Source: DATACN01 sp038215095
GTDB lineage: Bacteria > Actinomycetota > Thermoleophilia > Solirubrobacterales > Thermoleophilaceae
Assembly (NCBI GenBank): GCA_038215095.1
Contig: JBBQRG010000001.1
Location: 1-64,000, forward strand
Direction of reading: 5' to 3'
DNA: 64,000 bases
The notes beneath the pieces are model-generated. The model searched no databases and had not been told where the DNA came from. It was given only the letters and a program-made list of their open reading frames with translations. Positions 7,623 through 17,151 of the stretch are shown piece by piece (position 1 is the stretch's first letter; each line of letters starts with the position of its first letter). A program made the position numbers and the translations under genes.

Positions 7623-9767
7623 ATGGACTCACGAAGCCCCATGCTCCAAAACGGTGCGCCGGCCAAGGCCGCCTCGGAGCGGGATGCCCTCATGCGCGTG
7701 GCCGCGGCCGCGGCGGGCGCCCATGACCTCTCCGACGTGGTCGAGCTGGCGGCCGAGGAGGCCCTGCGCGCGGTAGGCGCCGCGTCGCTGACGGTTGACC
7801 GCTGGGAGCGCGAGGGCAACGTGCTCCGCACGCTGATCAACGTCGGCCGGCTCGGGCCCGGCCAGGAGCGCTTCCCCGAGGACGAGGTCCATCCGGTCGA
7901 GGGCAGCGCGGTGCTCGAGAAGCTGCTGCTGCACGGCCAGCCCTACTTCAACGCGATCGACGACCCGGCCCGCGACTCGCGCTCCGTGGAGCTGCTGAAG
8001 CAGGTCGAGAAGGACTCGCTCGTGGCCGTGCCGATCATGGTCGAGGCGGAGACCTGGGGCGAGGTCTGGGCCAGCACCGCGCCCGGCGAGCCGCGCTTTC
8101 GCGCCGGCGACATCCGCTTCCTCGAGGCGATCGCGGGACAGCTGGCGATCGCGATCGGCCGGGCCGAGCTGTTCACGCGCGTGTCGCGCCTGGCCTACGA
8201 GGACCCGCTCACGGGGCTCGCGAACCGGCGCGCGATCGAGGAGCGCCTGGAGCGCGCGGTGGTGCGCGCCCGGCAGCGCAGGTCGCCCCTGGCGGTGCTG
8301 CTCTGCGACCTGGACAACCTCAAGCAGATGAACGACGAGCGCGGCCACGACGCGGGCGACCGCGCCCTGCGACGCGCCGGCGAGGCGCTGGTGTCGGCCG
8401 CCGCCGACCATCCCGGCAGCGCGGTCGGCCGGCTCTCGGGCGACGAGTTCTGCGTGATCCTCGAGGGCGCCGGCCTCGACGAGGCGCGCATCCTCGGCGG
8501 CGCCGCCGTCAGGTCGCTGGCGGCCGATCGCGACCTCGCCATCTCCATCTCCTGTGGCGCGGCGGCGCTCGACGGAACGTCCGCCACGCCGTCCTCTCTG
8601 CTGCGCGCCGCCGACGCCGCCCAGTACGTGGCAAAGCGCAAGGGCGGCGGCCAAGTGGCCACCGTGACCCCCGGCAACGACCGCATGCCCACCGCCGCCG
8701 AGCGCCGCCTGTTCCGCGGCGGCGTGGAGCAGCGCATCGGGGCCGCCGTGGACCTGCTGCTGGCAAGGCTTGACGGCGAGCTCGGGGAGGCCAAGGCGCT
8801 CGACCGCCTCGAGGCGGTGGCGCTGACGCTCTCGCAGTCGGTGAACGCGGCCGGCTGGACGATCTCCCACGCCCCTGTCGATAGCGGCCTCGTGCGCTCG
8901 ATCGCCACCGCCGACGGGCGCCAGCAGCGCCTGCGAGGCGTGCGCATCGGCCTCGAGAACGAGGTCTATCCGCTCGAGCACTACCCCGCCACGCGGGCCA
9001 TCGTCGAGGCGGGTAGCGGCGGCTTCGCCGTCCGCCGGCGCGACGCGTCCGCCGATCCCGCCGAGCGCAGCCTGCTCGAGGAGCTCGGCTACGAGACGAT
9101 GATCGCCGCCGCGGCCGCGAACGGCAGCGGCACCTGGCTGCTGGAGCTGTTCGGCGACGACGCGTCGACGGGCATGACGGACGCCCTGCCCTCGCTGAGG
9201 CTGCTCGTGCGCGCCGCCATCCCGCCGCGGACGGCGGAGAGCACGCTGGACACCGAGCAGCGCCGGGCTCGCGGGCTCGACCTGATGGTGGCGCTGAGCC
9301 ACCGGCTGGTCGGCGCCGCCGGGGAGGCCGAGGCCCTCGAGGCGGTGGCCGACGAGCTCGAGCGCGCCTTCCGCACTCCACACGTCTGCGTGATCCGGCT
9401 GCGTGGCGACGGTCTCCTCGAGCAGGCGGCGCCCCGGGCCTCGGCCTGGCAGTCCGACTGGACCCAGCCCGCCAGCGCAGGCCTGATCGGGCGCTGCCTG
9501 CGAGACGGCACGCCCGTGGTGGTGGGCGACGTGACTGCAGAGCCCGACTTCCGGCCGGCCCCTCGCGCTCCGGACGTGCGCTCGGAGCTCGACGTGCCGG
9601 TCACGGTGGACGGCCGCCTCTGGGGGGCCGTGAACCTCGAGTCCGAGGATCACGACGCCTTCGACGGCGAGGACGCCCGCGTGGTCGAGGCCGTCGCGGA
9701 GCTGCTGGGCTCGGCACTCGGGACAGCGGATTTCAGCGCTCCCGGGGCACGCCCGCACGCCTCCTAG
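7623..9767 (+). CDS. GAF-GGDEF-GAF diguanylate cyclase-like protein
   Basis: A 714-residue soluble protein. Residues about 30-180 form a GAF-type sensor. About 190-345 form a GGDEF domain with DPLTGLANRR (194-203), LCDLDNLKQMND and the active loop SGDEF at 272-276. A second GAF-like domain lies at about 555-700. Serine for the first glycine is tolerated in some active cyclases, so c-di-GMP synthesis is plausible but unproven. No RxxD inhibitory I-site is visible before the loop. It has no membrane segment. It lies between cdsA and dxr inside a conserved housekeeping block, which is unusual. The start is uncertain: ATG 7623 or ATG 7641. Confidence 0.85.
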   Translation: MDSRSPMLQNGAPAKAASERDALMRVAAAAAGAHDLSDVVELAAEEALRAVGAASLTVDRWEREGNVLRTLINVGRLGPGQERFPEDEVHPVEGSAVLEKLLLHGQPYFNAIDDPARDSRSVELLKQVEKDSLVAVPIMVEAETWGEVWASTAPGEPRFRAGDIRFLEAIAGQLAIAIGRAELFTRVSRLAYEDPLTGLANRRAIEERLERAVVRARQRRSPLAVLLCDLDNLKQMNDERGHDAGDRALRRAGEALVSAAADHPGSAVGRLSGDEFCVILEGAGLDEARILGGAAVRSLAADRDLAISISCGAAALDGTSATPSSLLRAADAAQYVAKRKGGGQVATVTPGNDRMPTAAERRLFRGGVEQRIGAAVDLLLARLDGELGEAKALDRLEAVALTLSQSVNAAGWTISHAPVDSGLVRSIATADGRQQRLRGVRIGLENEVYPLEHYPATRAIVEAGSGGFAVRRRDASADPAERSLLEELGYETMIAAAAANGSGTWLLELFGDDASTGMTDALPSLRLLVRAAIPPRTAESTLDTEQRRARGLDLMVALSHRLVGAAGEAEALEAVADELERAFRTPHVCVIRLRGDGLLEQAAPRASAWQSDWTQPASAGLIGRCLRDGTPVVVGDVTAEPDFRPAPRAPDVRSELDVPVTVDGRLWGAVNLESEDHDAFDGEDARVVEAVAELLGSALGTADFSAPGARPHAS

Positions 9768-9770
9768 ACT
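9765..9770 (+). promoter_or_regulatory. Putative -10 box of dxr, on the previous stop codon
   Basis: TAGACT, 7 nt before the dxr GTG. Its first three bases are the stop codon of the GAF-GGDEF gene. No Shine-Dalgarno fits in the gap, which suggests a leaderless dxr mRNA. Confidence 0.5.
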
Positions 9771-9777
9771 GGACCGG

Positions 9778-10911
9778 GTGCGCAAGATCGTCATCGCCGG
9801 GTCCACCGGGTCCATAGGCACGCAGGCGCTCGACGTGATCGAGCGCAGCCAGGAGCTCGAGCTGTCCGGGCTGTCCGCCGCAACGAGCTGGGAGCCGCTG
9901 CTCGAGCAGGCGCAGCGCTTCGGGGTGAAGCGGATCGCCCTGTCGGACCCCGACGCCGCGGCGCGCGCCTCGGAGCGCTGGACCGACGGGGAGGTGCTGG
10001 CCGGACCCGAGGGGGTCGTTGAGCTGATCACCGGAGGCGACTGCGACCTCGTTCTGAACGCGCTGGTGGGCTCGGCGGGCCTGGGGCCCACGGTGGCCAC
10101 GGTGGGCGAGGGCATCGACCTGGCGCTGGCGAACAAGGAGAGCCTGGTGGTGGGCGGCGAGCTGGTGACGGCGCTGGCGGAGGCCACCGGCGCCCAGCTG
10201 ATCCCGGTGGACTCCGAGCACTCGGCGCTCTACCAGCTGATCGGCGCGGAGCCCCCGGGCACCGTCGACCGCCTGGTGCTGACCGCGTCGGGTGGGCCGT
10301 TCCGGGGCCGCACGGACCTCGACGATGTGACCCGCGAGGAGGCGCTCAAGCACCCCACCTGGGACATGGGCGGCAAGATCACGATCGACTCCGCCACGCT
10401 GATGAACAAGGGCCTCGAGCTGATCGAGGCGCACCACCTGTTCGGTGTGCCCTACGACCGCATCGACGTGGTGGTGCACCCGCAGTCGATCGTCCACGCG
10501 CTGGTGCACCTGAACGACGGCGCCTCGCTGGCCCACCTCGGCCACCCGGACATGCGGGTGCCGATCTCCTACGCCCTTCACCACCCCGAGCGGGTGGACG
10601 TGCCGGTGCCCACTCTCGACCTGACCGAGGTCGGGCAGCTGACCTTCGAGGCGCCGGACGCCGACGCCTTCCCCTGCCTGCGCCTGGCCCGTGAGGCAGC
10701 CGCGGCGGGTGGCACGGCGCCCTGCGTGATGAATGCCGCCAACGAGGTGGCCGTGCACGCCTTCCTGCGCGGGGAGCTGTCGTTCACCGGCATACCGCGA
10801 GTGATCGAGAGCACGCTGTCCGAGCTGCCCCCGATCCCGCTGCGCCACTTCTCCGACCTCTACGAGGCCGACTCGCAGGCGCGCGAGATCGCCCGGGGGG
10901 CCGCGGTTTGA
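9778..10911 (+). CDS. dxr: 1-deoxy-D-xylulose-5-phosphate reductoisomerase
   Basis: Second step of the MEP isoprenoid pathway: NADPH- and metal-dependent conversion of DXP to MEP. It has 377 residues with the nucleotide loop GSTGSIGTQALDV at the N terminus, the metal/substrate segments PVDSEHSALYQ and TASGGPFRGR, and HPTWDMGGKITIDSATLMNKGLE split across the catalytic domain. The GTG start at 9778 is supported by family alignment and the -10 box 7 nt upstream. The stop overlaps the TTG of rseP, and ispG of the same pathway follows two genes later. Confidence 0.96.
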   Translation: MRKIVIAGSTGSIGTQALDVIERSQELELSGLSAATSWEPLLEQAQRFGVKRIALSDPDAAARASERWTDGEVLAGPEGVVELITGGDCDLVLNALVGSAGLGPTVATVGEGIDLALANKESLVVGGELVTALAEATGAQLIPVDSEHSALYQLIGAEPPGTVDRLVLTASGGPFRGRTDLDDVTREEALKHPTWDMGGKITIDSATLMNKGLELIEAHHLFGVPYDRIDVVVHPQSIVHALVHLNDGASLAHLGHPDMRVPISYALHHPERVDVPVPTLDLTEVGQLTFEAPDADAFPCLRLAREAAAAGGTAPCVMNAANEVAVHAFLRGELSFTGIPRVIESTLSELPPIPLRHFSDLYEADSQAREIARGAAV

Positions 10912-11999
10912 GCTGGCTCCTGGCCTTCGTGGGCTTCGCGCTGCTCGTGATCCTGCACGAGCTCGGCCACTTCACGGCCGCCAAGGCCGTGGGCATGCGC
11001 GTGGAGCGCTTCTCGCTGTTCTTCCCGCCGACGCTGCTGAAAAAGAAGATCGGCGAGACCGAGTACGCGCTCGGCTCGATCCCCGCGGGCGGCTACGTGA
11101 AGATCAGCGGCATGAACCCGGCGGAGGACCTGCCGGACGAGGTGCGCACGCGCGCCTACTACTCGCAGCCCGTCTGGAAGCGGATCGTGGTGATCGCCGC
11201 GGGCCCCACCGTGAACCTGGTGCTCGCGTTCGTGCTGCTGTTCGTCTTCTACGCGATGATCGGGGTGCAGGAGCCGTCGAACCGCGTCGGCTCGATCGAG
11301 CGCGGCTTCCCGGCCGCCAAGCTGCTGAAGCCGGGCGACAAGGTGGTGTCCGCGGACGGCAAGCGCGGCAACGCCAACGTGGTCTCGGCCCAGATCCGCT
11401 CGCACCACTGCGCGGGCCGGCCGCTGGACGGCTGCAAGGCGGCGACCCCGGTGACGCTGGTGGTCGAGCGCAAGGGGCAGCTGAAGCGCATCGTGGCGCG
11501 GCCCGTCTACGACACCGACCTGCAGGGCCAGGCGCCCCGCACCCGGCTGGGCTTCGGCTACGCGCCCGGGCCCAACCGCACGGCGCTCCCCGCCGGCGAA
11601 TCGCTGACTGCCTCGGCCGACGACTTCTGGTTCATCACGAGCCAGACGCTCACCCTTCCCGCGCGCCTGGTGAACTCCAAGCAGCGCAAGCAGCTCAGCG
11701 GGATCGTGGGCTCCTACGAGGTCACGCGGCAGACGATCCTCACCGACGTCGCGCTCACGGTGCGCATCCTCGCCGTGATCTCGCTGTCGCTCGCGATCGT
11801 GAACCTGTTCCCGTTCCTGCCGCTCGACGGCGGGCACATCTTCTGGGCGATCGTGGAGAAGATCAGGCGCAAGCCGGTGCCGTTCAGCGTCATGGAACGA
11901 GCCGGCGTGGTGGGCTTCATGCTCGTGATCCTGATCTTCCTGATCGGGCTCTCGAACGACATCGGCAGACTGTCCGGCGAGGGCTTCAGGGTGCGGTAG
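10908..11999 (+). CDS. rseP: RseP-type site-2 zinc metalloprotease
   Basis: Membrane-embedded M50 protease that cleaves transmembrane substrates such as anti-sigma factors. It has 363 residues: HELGH at 17-21 in the first membrane helix, a PDZ region at about residues 120-220, and the second metal motif LDGG at 306-309 in a late helix (FLPLDGGHIF). The start is TTG 10908, overlapping the dxr stop by four bases. The dxr-rseP-ispG order is the classical actinobacterial one, interrupted here by an acyl-CoA ligase. A membrane anti-sigma-like substrate candidate is encoded at 23601-24593. Confidence 0.94.
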   Translation: MSWLLAFVGFALLVILHELGHFTAAKAVGMRVERFSLFFPPTLLKKKIGETEYALGSIPAGGYVKISGMNPAEDLPDEVRTRAYYSQPVWKRIVVIAAGPTVNLVLAFVLLFVFYAMIGVQEPSNRVGSIERGFPAAKLLKPGDKVVSADGKRGNANVVSAQIRSHHCAGRPLDGCKAATPVTLVVERKGQLKRIVARPVYDTDLQGQAPRTRLGFGYAPGPNRTALPAGESLTASADDFWFITSQTLTLPARLVNSKQRKQLSGIVGSYEVTRQTILTDVALTVRILAVISLSLAIVNLFPFLPLDGGHIFWAIVEKIRRKPVPFSVMERAGVVGFMLVILIFLIGLSNDIGRLSGEGFRVR

Positions 12000-12002
12000 C
12001 CT
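11997..12002 (+). promoter_or_regulatory. Putative -10 box of the acyl-CoA ligase, on the rseP stop codon
   Basis: TAGCCT, 6 nt before ATG 12009. Its TAG is the rseP stop codon, so the ligase probably has its own leaderless promoter within the block. Confidence 0.5.
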
Positions 12003-12008
12003 GCCGTC

Positions 12009-13766
12009 ATGGAGAGCGCTGCCGCCGAGCGCCGCACGGAGCGGCCGGCAGGACTGGACGCAGGCACGATGGCCGAGGCCTTCCAGGTGACGGCCCGCGA
12101 CAACGCCGACGAGTTGGCACTCCGGACGAAGGACGACTCGGTCACCCTCAGCTGGGGCCAGTACGCCGAGAGGGTGGAGAAGCTCGCCGCCGGGCTCGCC
12201 GCCCTGGGCCTCGAGCGAGGCCAGACGATCGGGCTGATGCTCACGAACCGCCCCGAGTTCCACCTCTTCGACGCGGCCGCGATGCACCTCGGCGCTACGC
12301 CGTACTCGGTCTACAACACCTACGCCCCGGAGGAGATCGAGCACCTGGCGAAGGACGCCGAGAACAAGATCTTCGTGACCGAGCAGGAGTTCCTCGAGCG
12401 CATCCAGGCGGTGGAGGGCATCGAGCACGTGATCGTGGTCGACGGCGAGGGCGACGGCACGCTGTCGATCGAGGACGTGGAGTCGCGCGGCGAGGACGGC
12501 TTCGACTTCGAGGCCGCCTGGAAGGCCGTGGAGCCCGACGACGTGCTCACGCTGATCTACACCTCAGGCACCACCGGGCCGCCGAAGGGCGTGCAGATCA
12601 CCCACGACAACATGATGTCGGCGGCGCGCTCCTACGACAAGCTGATCGCCTTCCCCCTCGGAGGGCGGGTCGTGTCCTACCTGCCGATGGCGCACGTGGC
12701 CGAGCGCAACGTGAGCCACTACCTGCCGATGTCCTGCGCGTTCAGCGTGACCTGCTGCCCGAACGCGCGCGAGGTCTCCTCCTACATCCAGGAGGTGCAC
12801 CCGACCTGGTTCTTCGGGGTCCCGCGCATCTGGGAGAAGATGAAGGCCGGACTCGAGGGGATGCTGGCCGGGCTCGAGGACGAGGAGCAGAAGACGAAGC
12901 TGACCGAGGCGCTCGACAAGTCGATCGAGCGGGTGCGGCTGATCCAGGCCGAGGAGCCGGTGCCGGACGAGCTGGAGGAGGCCTTCCAGAAGGCCGACTC
13001 CGAGCTGTTCGCGGGGCTGCGCACGATGCTCGGGCTCGACGAGCTCGAGGCCTGCAACGTGGGCGCGGCGCCCACGCCGCCCGACGTGATCCGCTTCTTC
13101 CACGCCCTCGGCATCCCATTGGCTGAGCTGTGGGGGATGTCCGAGACCACCGGGGCCGGCTGCTGCAACCCGCCGGAGCACATCAAGATCGGCACGGTGG
13201 GGCCGCCGGCGCCGGACTGCGAGGTCACGCTGGCCGAGGACGGGGAGGTGCTGATCCGCGGCGCGGTCGTGTTCCCCGGCTACCGCAACCTGCCCGACAA
13301 GACCAAGGAGACCTTCGACGACGAGGGCTGGCTGCACACGGGCGACATTGGCGAGTTCGACGACGACGGCTACCTCAAGATCGTCGACCGCAAGAAGGAG
13401 CTGATCATCAACGCGGCCGGCAAGAACATGTCGCCGGCGAACATCGAGGCGAAGATCAAGTCCGCCAGCCCGCTGATCGGCCAGGCCATCGCGATCGGCG
13501 ACGGCAGGCCCTACAACGTGGCGCTGATCACTGTCGACCCCGAAACCGCTCCGGGCTACGACTCGCGCGAGGCGATGAAGAAGGAAGTCGCCGAGGGCGT
13601 CGAGCGGGCCAACGAGGAGCTGGCACGCGTGGAGCAGATCAAGAAGTTCAAGCTGCTCGACGAGGAGTGGGAGCCGGGCGGCGACGAGCTGACCCCCACG
13701 ATGAAGCTGAAACGCAAGCCGATCGCCGAGAAGTACGCGGACGAAATAGAGGAGCTCTACTCGTAG
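12009..13766 (+). CDS. Long-chain fatty acid--CoA ligase (AMP-dependent)
   Basis: Adenylate-forming enzyme of 585 residues that activates a fatty acid to acyl-AMP and then acyl-CoA. The ATP loop LIYTSGTTGPPKG lies at 182-194, the adenine motif ELWGMSETTGAG near 375, and WLHTGDIGEFDDDGYLKIVDRKKELI around 435. The catalytic lysine region TPTMKLKRKPI is close to the C terminus. It resembles the FadD15 subgroup of bacterial long-chain ligases; the exact substrate is unknown. Its position between rseP and ispG is atypical, and it seems to have its own promoter. Confidence 0.92.
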   Translation: MESAAAERRTERPAGLDAGTMAEAFQVTARDNADELALRTKDDSVTLSWGQYAERVEKLAAGLAALGLERGQTIGLMLTNRPEFHLFDAAAMHLGATPYSVYNTYAPEEIEHLAKDAENKIFVTEQEFLERIQAVEGIEHVIVVDGEGDGTLSIEDVESRGEDGFDFEAAWKAVEPDDVLTLIYTSGTTGPPKGVQITHDNMMSAARSYDKLIAFPLGGRVVSYLPMAHVAERNVSHYLPMSCAFSVTCCPNAREVSSYIQEVHPTWFFGVPRIWEKMKAGLEGMLAGLEDEEQKTKLTEALDKSIERVRLIQAEEPVPDELEEAFQKADSELFAGLRTMLGLDELEACNVGAAPTPPDVIRFFHALGIPLAELWGMSETTGAGCCNPPEHIKIGTVGPPAPDCEVTLAEDGEVLIRGAVVFPGYRNLPDKTKETFDDEGWLHTGDIGEFDDDGYLKIVDRKKELIINAAGKNMSPANIEAKIKSASPLIGQAIAIGDGRPYNVALITVDPETAPGYDSREAMKKEVAEGVERANEELARVEQIKKFKLLDEEWEPGGDELTPTMKLKRKPIAEKYADEIEELYS

Positions 13767-13768
13767 CG

Positions 13769-13774
13769 TAGATA
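13769..13774 (+). promoter_or_regulatory. Possible -10 box of ispG
   Basis: TAGATA, 11 nt before the ispG GTG. It differs from the commoner TANNNT by ending in A and is the weakest of the set. Confidence 0.25.
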
Positions 13775-13785
13775 CCCTTGGGGGC

Positions 13786-15072
13786 GTGGCTTCCAAGCGG
13801 CAGATAGACGTAGGCGGGGTGAAGATCGGCGGCGGGGCCCCGGTCGCGGTCCAGTCGATGACCAAGACGGAGACCGCGGACCTCGAGGCGACCCTGCGCC
13901 AGATCCGCGCGATCGCCGACGCCGGAGGCGACCTCGTGCGCTGCGCCGTGCCCCGCGACAAGGACGTGGAGGCGCTGAAGACGATCGTGAAGGAGTCGCC
14001 GATCCCGGTGATCGCCGACATCCACTTCAACCACACCCTGGCCCTGAAGGCGATCGACGCGGGCGCCCACTGCGTGCGCATCAACCCGGGCAACATCGGG
14101 GGCTTCGAGAAGACCGGCGAGGTGGTGGAGCGCGCCCGCGCGGCCGGCGTGCCGCTGCGGGTCGGCGTGAACTCCGGCTCGCTTCCCAAGCACCTCCACG
14201 AGCTCGAGCGGTCGAACTCCGTCGAGGCGCTGGTGCAGGCGGCCGTCGAGTACGTGGAGCTGATGGAGCGGCTCGACTTCTCGGACTTCAAGGTCTCGAT
14301 CAAGTCCACGAGCGTGCCGAACACGATCGCCTCGAACAGGCTGCTGTCCGAGCGGATCGACTATCCGCTGCACCTCGGCATCACCGAGGCCGGCACCAAG
14401 TGGACGGGCTCGCTGAAGTCGGCGGTCGGCCTCGGCACGCTGCTGGCCGACGGCGTCGGGGACACCATCCGCATCTCCCTCTCCACCTTCCACGCGGAGG
14501 AGGAGGTCAAGGTGGCCTGGGAGATCTTGAAGGCGCTGAAGCTGCGCGAGCGCGGCCCGGTCCTGATTGCCTGCCCCACCTGCGGCCGCCTGCAGTTCGA
14601 CATGGACACCGTGGTCGCCGAGATCGAGCAGCGCCTCGAGGCCTACGACGAGCCGATCGAGGTGGCCGTGCTCGGCTGCGCGGTGAATGGGATCGGCGAG
14701 GCCTCGCACGCCGACTTCGGCATCACGGGCGCGAAGAACGAGGGCCTGATCTTCTCCAACGGCAAGCCGCTCAGGAAGGTGCCGCAGGACTCCCTGGTGG
14801 ACGAGCTATTCGCCGAGATCGACCGCTCGCTGAAGATCGGCCGCGTCGAGGTGGACGAGCGCAAGGCGGCCGAGGGCGCCCACTGGCTCGAGCGCATCGA
14901 GGAGGAGAACGCCGGCGAGCTGACGCCGGAGCGCATCGCGGCCCTGGAGGCCGCCGCGGCGATGGAAGGCGCGGCGGAGCCCCTGCCGATGGCCGGCAGC
15001 ACCACGCGCAAGGCTGTACGGCTGGACGAGGAGACCTCGCCCACGGCCGGCCGCCGCTTCACGCGGGCCTAG
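13786..15072 (+). CDS. ispG: 4-hydroxy-3-methylbut-2-enyl-diphosphate synthase (IspG/GcpE)
   Basis: [4Fe-4S] enzyme of the MEP pathway that reduces ME-cPP to HMBPP. The 428-residue product has the TIM-barrel start with VQSMTKTETADLEAT and ADIHFNHTLALKAI. The cluster-binding half carries ACPTCGR (CxxC) and VLGCAVNGIGEASHADFG. The last 60 or so residues are an alanine/glutamate-rich extension beyond the usual end. Start GTG 13786. The TAG stop forms a shared CTAG with the stop of the minus-strand gene that follows. Confidence 0.95.
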   Translation: MASKRQIDVGGVKIGGGAPVAVQSMTKTETADLEATLRQIRAIADAGGDLVRCAVPRDKDVEALKTIVKESPIPVIADIHFNHTLALKAIDAGAHCVRINPGNIGGFEKTGEVVERARAAGVPLRVGVNSGSLPKHLHELERSNSVEALVQAAVEYVELMERLDFSDFKVSIKSTSVPNTIASNRLLSERIDYPLHLGITEAGTKWTGSLKSAVGLGTLLADGVGDTIRISLSTFHAEEEVKVAWEILKALKLRERGPVLIACPTCGRLQFDMDTVVAEIEQRLEAYDEPIEVAVLGCAVNGIGEASHADFGITGAKNEGLIFSNGKPLRKVPQDSLVDELFAEIDRSLKIGRVEVDERKAAEGAHWLERIEEENAGELTPERIAALEAAAAMEGAAEPLPMAGSTTRKAVRLDEETSPTAGRRFTRA

Positions 15073-17081
15073 CCTCGCGGCGGTGCCGGCGAGGCAACTT
15101 CGGAGGGTGCTTCGATAGCGCCGAGCGCGTGCGGGCGCGCCAGTAGGCGGCAGAAGGCCTCGACCACGTCGGGGTCGAACTGCGTGCCGGCGCAGGCGAG
15201 CAGCTCCTCCTGGGCCTGCGCCTCGGTGAGCGCTCCGCGGTATGAGCGGCCCGAGGTCATCGCGTCGAAGGCGTCGCAGACGGCCACGACGCGCGAGCCC
15301 AGCGGGATGTCCTCGCCGAGCATGCCGTCGGGGTAGCCGCTTCCGTCGAAGCGCTCGTGGGTGGAGCGCACCAGCTTGGCCACCGGCCGCAGGGCGGGGG
15401 CGGCCATCAGGATGCGCTCGCCGATGATCGTGTGGCGGCGGATGAAGCTCCACTCGTGGTCGTCGAGCGGGCCCTTCTTCTCGAGGATCTCGTCGGGGAT
15501 CGCCACCTTGCCGATGTCGTGCAGCTCCGCCGCGCGAGCCAGCTCGTCGAGCTCCTCGCCGGGCATTCCCAGCTCGCGCCCGACCTGGATGGCAAGCTCG
15601 GCCACGCCCTCGAGGTGGATGTGCAGGTCCGGCTGGCGCTCTGAGAGCCTGCGCAGCAGCACGTCCCGCGAGTGGCGGCCGGCCGACAGGCGCCCGCCGC
15701 CCTTCTCGGCGTACATGCGCCGGTCGGCCACCTTGAGCGCGTCGACGGCCGTGCCGGCCTCCTCGGGCATCAGCGCGGCGCCGTAGGCGGTGCTCACGGT
15801 GAATGCCTCGCCGTGCTCCGACAGGGCCGTCACGCAGGCAGCCCCGATCGACTCGAGGCTTGCCCCGGGAGCAACCAGCGCGCAGAACTCGTCGCCGCCG
15901 AGCCGGTACGCGCGCCCGCGGCCGTCGACTGACTCGGCGAGCCTGGCGCCGAGCCGGGCCAGCAGCGCGTCACCGGCGGGGTGGCCGAACGTGTCGTTGT
16001 AGGCCTTGAAGCCGTTCAGGTCGAACAGCAGGAGGGCGAGCGGGCGCTCCAGCGTCGCCTGCGGCAGGTCGGACTCGAGGTCGGCCATCAGGCAGCGGCG
16101 GTTGCGCAGCGCGGTGAGCGGGTCAACGAGCGCCTCTTCGCGGCTGCGGGCCAGCAGCCGCGCGCGGTCGCGGAAGGCCATTGCCATCCTCAGCATCACG
16201 AGCGAGAGCGTGGCTGCGGTCAGGCCGAGCGCCACGACGCCGAGCCGCACGAAGTGGTCGTAGGTGAGGAGGGCCAGGGCGACGACGCCGCTGAGGAACG
16301 GGATCGCCACGACTCGCGACCCCTGGACGGAGGCCTCGCGCCCGCTTTTGGAGTGCTGCCAGGCCGCGAGGCCCACGAGTAGCGAGGCGGTGGGCCAGAG
16401 AATGTCGAGCGTCCCGCCTTCGTGGTAGCTGCTCGTGATGGACTGGAAGAAGTAGATGACGTCGGCGAGCCCGGTGAGTGCGAAGCCCACGCCGAGCAGC
16501 ATCCACGCGCGGCCCGGACGCCAGCCGGAGATGCCGAACACGACGATTACGAGCGCCACGAGGATCAGGTCGAAGATCGGGTAAGCGAGACTCGTTGCGA
16601 TCGCCAAGCCGTCGCCCGACGTGCCCGAGATGATCGAGTCGACCGCCAGGGCGGCCACCACCGCGCCCACGGCAAGCGCGCCGATCGCCCCGTCCAGCCA
16701 GAGCCCACCGCCCAGGGGGCGGGAGCGCGAGCGCACCAGGAGCAGCAGGGACACGTAGAACGCCGGGTACTCGAGCAGATAAAAGGCGTCAGCGACCGAG
16801 GGGTAGGGCGCGTTCGGGTTGTCGGCCACGCTGAAGGTCCAGTACACGTCGCCGATCGTCCACGAGGCGATGCCGAGGCCCGCCAGCGCCCAGGGCGCCC
16901 GGCGCTCCGGCACGAGGACGGCTCGCAGCAGGCATGCGCAGGCGCCGGCCCCGAGGAGAATGCTCGACAGGAAGTGGTCGAACACCACCGCGAGCGCTTG
17001 GGGAAAGAGCAGCGTGCGCGTGACGTAGGCGGTGTAGGCCACCAGCACGGCGATCCAGAACAGCCTGATTCCACGCGGCAT
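15069..17081 (-). CDS. Membrane GGDEF / HD-GYP c-di-GMP enzyme
   Basis: From ATG 17081 the protein has 670 residues. An N-terminal block of about nine hydrophobic helices (residues 1-320) is followed by a GGDEF domain with an intact RLGGDEF loop. An HD-GYP phosphodiesterase domain carries HDIGK, RRHTIIGERIL, HERFDGSGYP and VCDAFDAMTSGRSYR. Both a cyclase and a hydrolase of c-di-GMP therefore look competent in one chain. An earlier ATG at 17153 lies in the same CCATGG as the proS start and would add 24 polar residues before the first helix, so it is less likely. It is convergent with ispG and divergent from proS. Confidence 0.9.
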   Translation of the reverse strand: MPRGIRLFWIAVLVAYTAYVTRTLLFPQALAVVFDHFLSSILLGAGACACLLRAVLVPERRAPWALAGLGIASWTIGDVYWTFSVADNPNAPYPSVADAFYLLEYPAFYVSLLLLVRSRSRPLGGGLWLDGAIGALAVGAVVAALAVDSIISGTSGDGLAIATSLAYPIFDLILVALVIVVFGISGWRPGRAWMLLGVGFALTGLADVIYFFQSITSSYHEGGTLDILWPTASLLVGLAAWQHSKSGREASVQGSRVVAIPFLSGVVALALLTYDHFVRLGVVALGLTAATLSLVMLRMAMAFRDRARLLARSREEALVDPLTALRNRRCLMADLESDLPQATLERPLALLLFDLNGFKAYNDTFGHPAGDALLARLGARLAESVDGRGRAYRLGGDEFCALVAPGASLESIGAACVTALSEHGEAFTVSTAYGAALMPEEAGTAVDALKVADRRMYAEKGGGRLSAGRHSRDVLLRRLSERQPDLHIHLEGVAELAIQVGRELGMPGEELDELARAAELHDIGKVAIPDEILEKKGPLDDHEWSFIRRHTIIGERILMAAPALRPVAKLVRSTHERFDGSGYPDGMLGEDIPLGSRVVAVCDAFDAMTSGRSYRGALTEAQAQEELLACAGTQFDPDVVEAFCRLLARPHALGAIEAPSEVASPAPPRG

Positions 17082-17135
17082 TCCCGTGCCCCCAGTGATC
17101 GGCCTCGGAAGTGCATTGCTGAGCCCCTCGCTGTT

Positions 17136-17141
17136 TAGACT
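17136..17141 (+). promoter_or_regulatory. Putative -10 box of proS
   Basis: TAGACT, 10 nt before the proS ATG at 17152, within the divergent gap to the GGDEF/HD-GYP gene. Confidence 0.4.
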
Positions 17142-17151
17142 CGTCCGGCCC

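Noticed and set aside
7629..10187. Very long minus-strand open frame opposite the GAF-GGDEF and dxr genes
   Set aside because: It is a shadow of high-G+C third codon positions; it has low-complexity R/A/H-rich translation, no family motif, and lies exactly opposite two well-supported genes.
16422..17138. Plus-strand open frame within the GGDEF/HD-GYP gene
   Set aside because: Translation is biased R/A/E-rich noise antisense to membrane helices with clear homology on the other strand.
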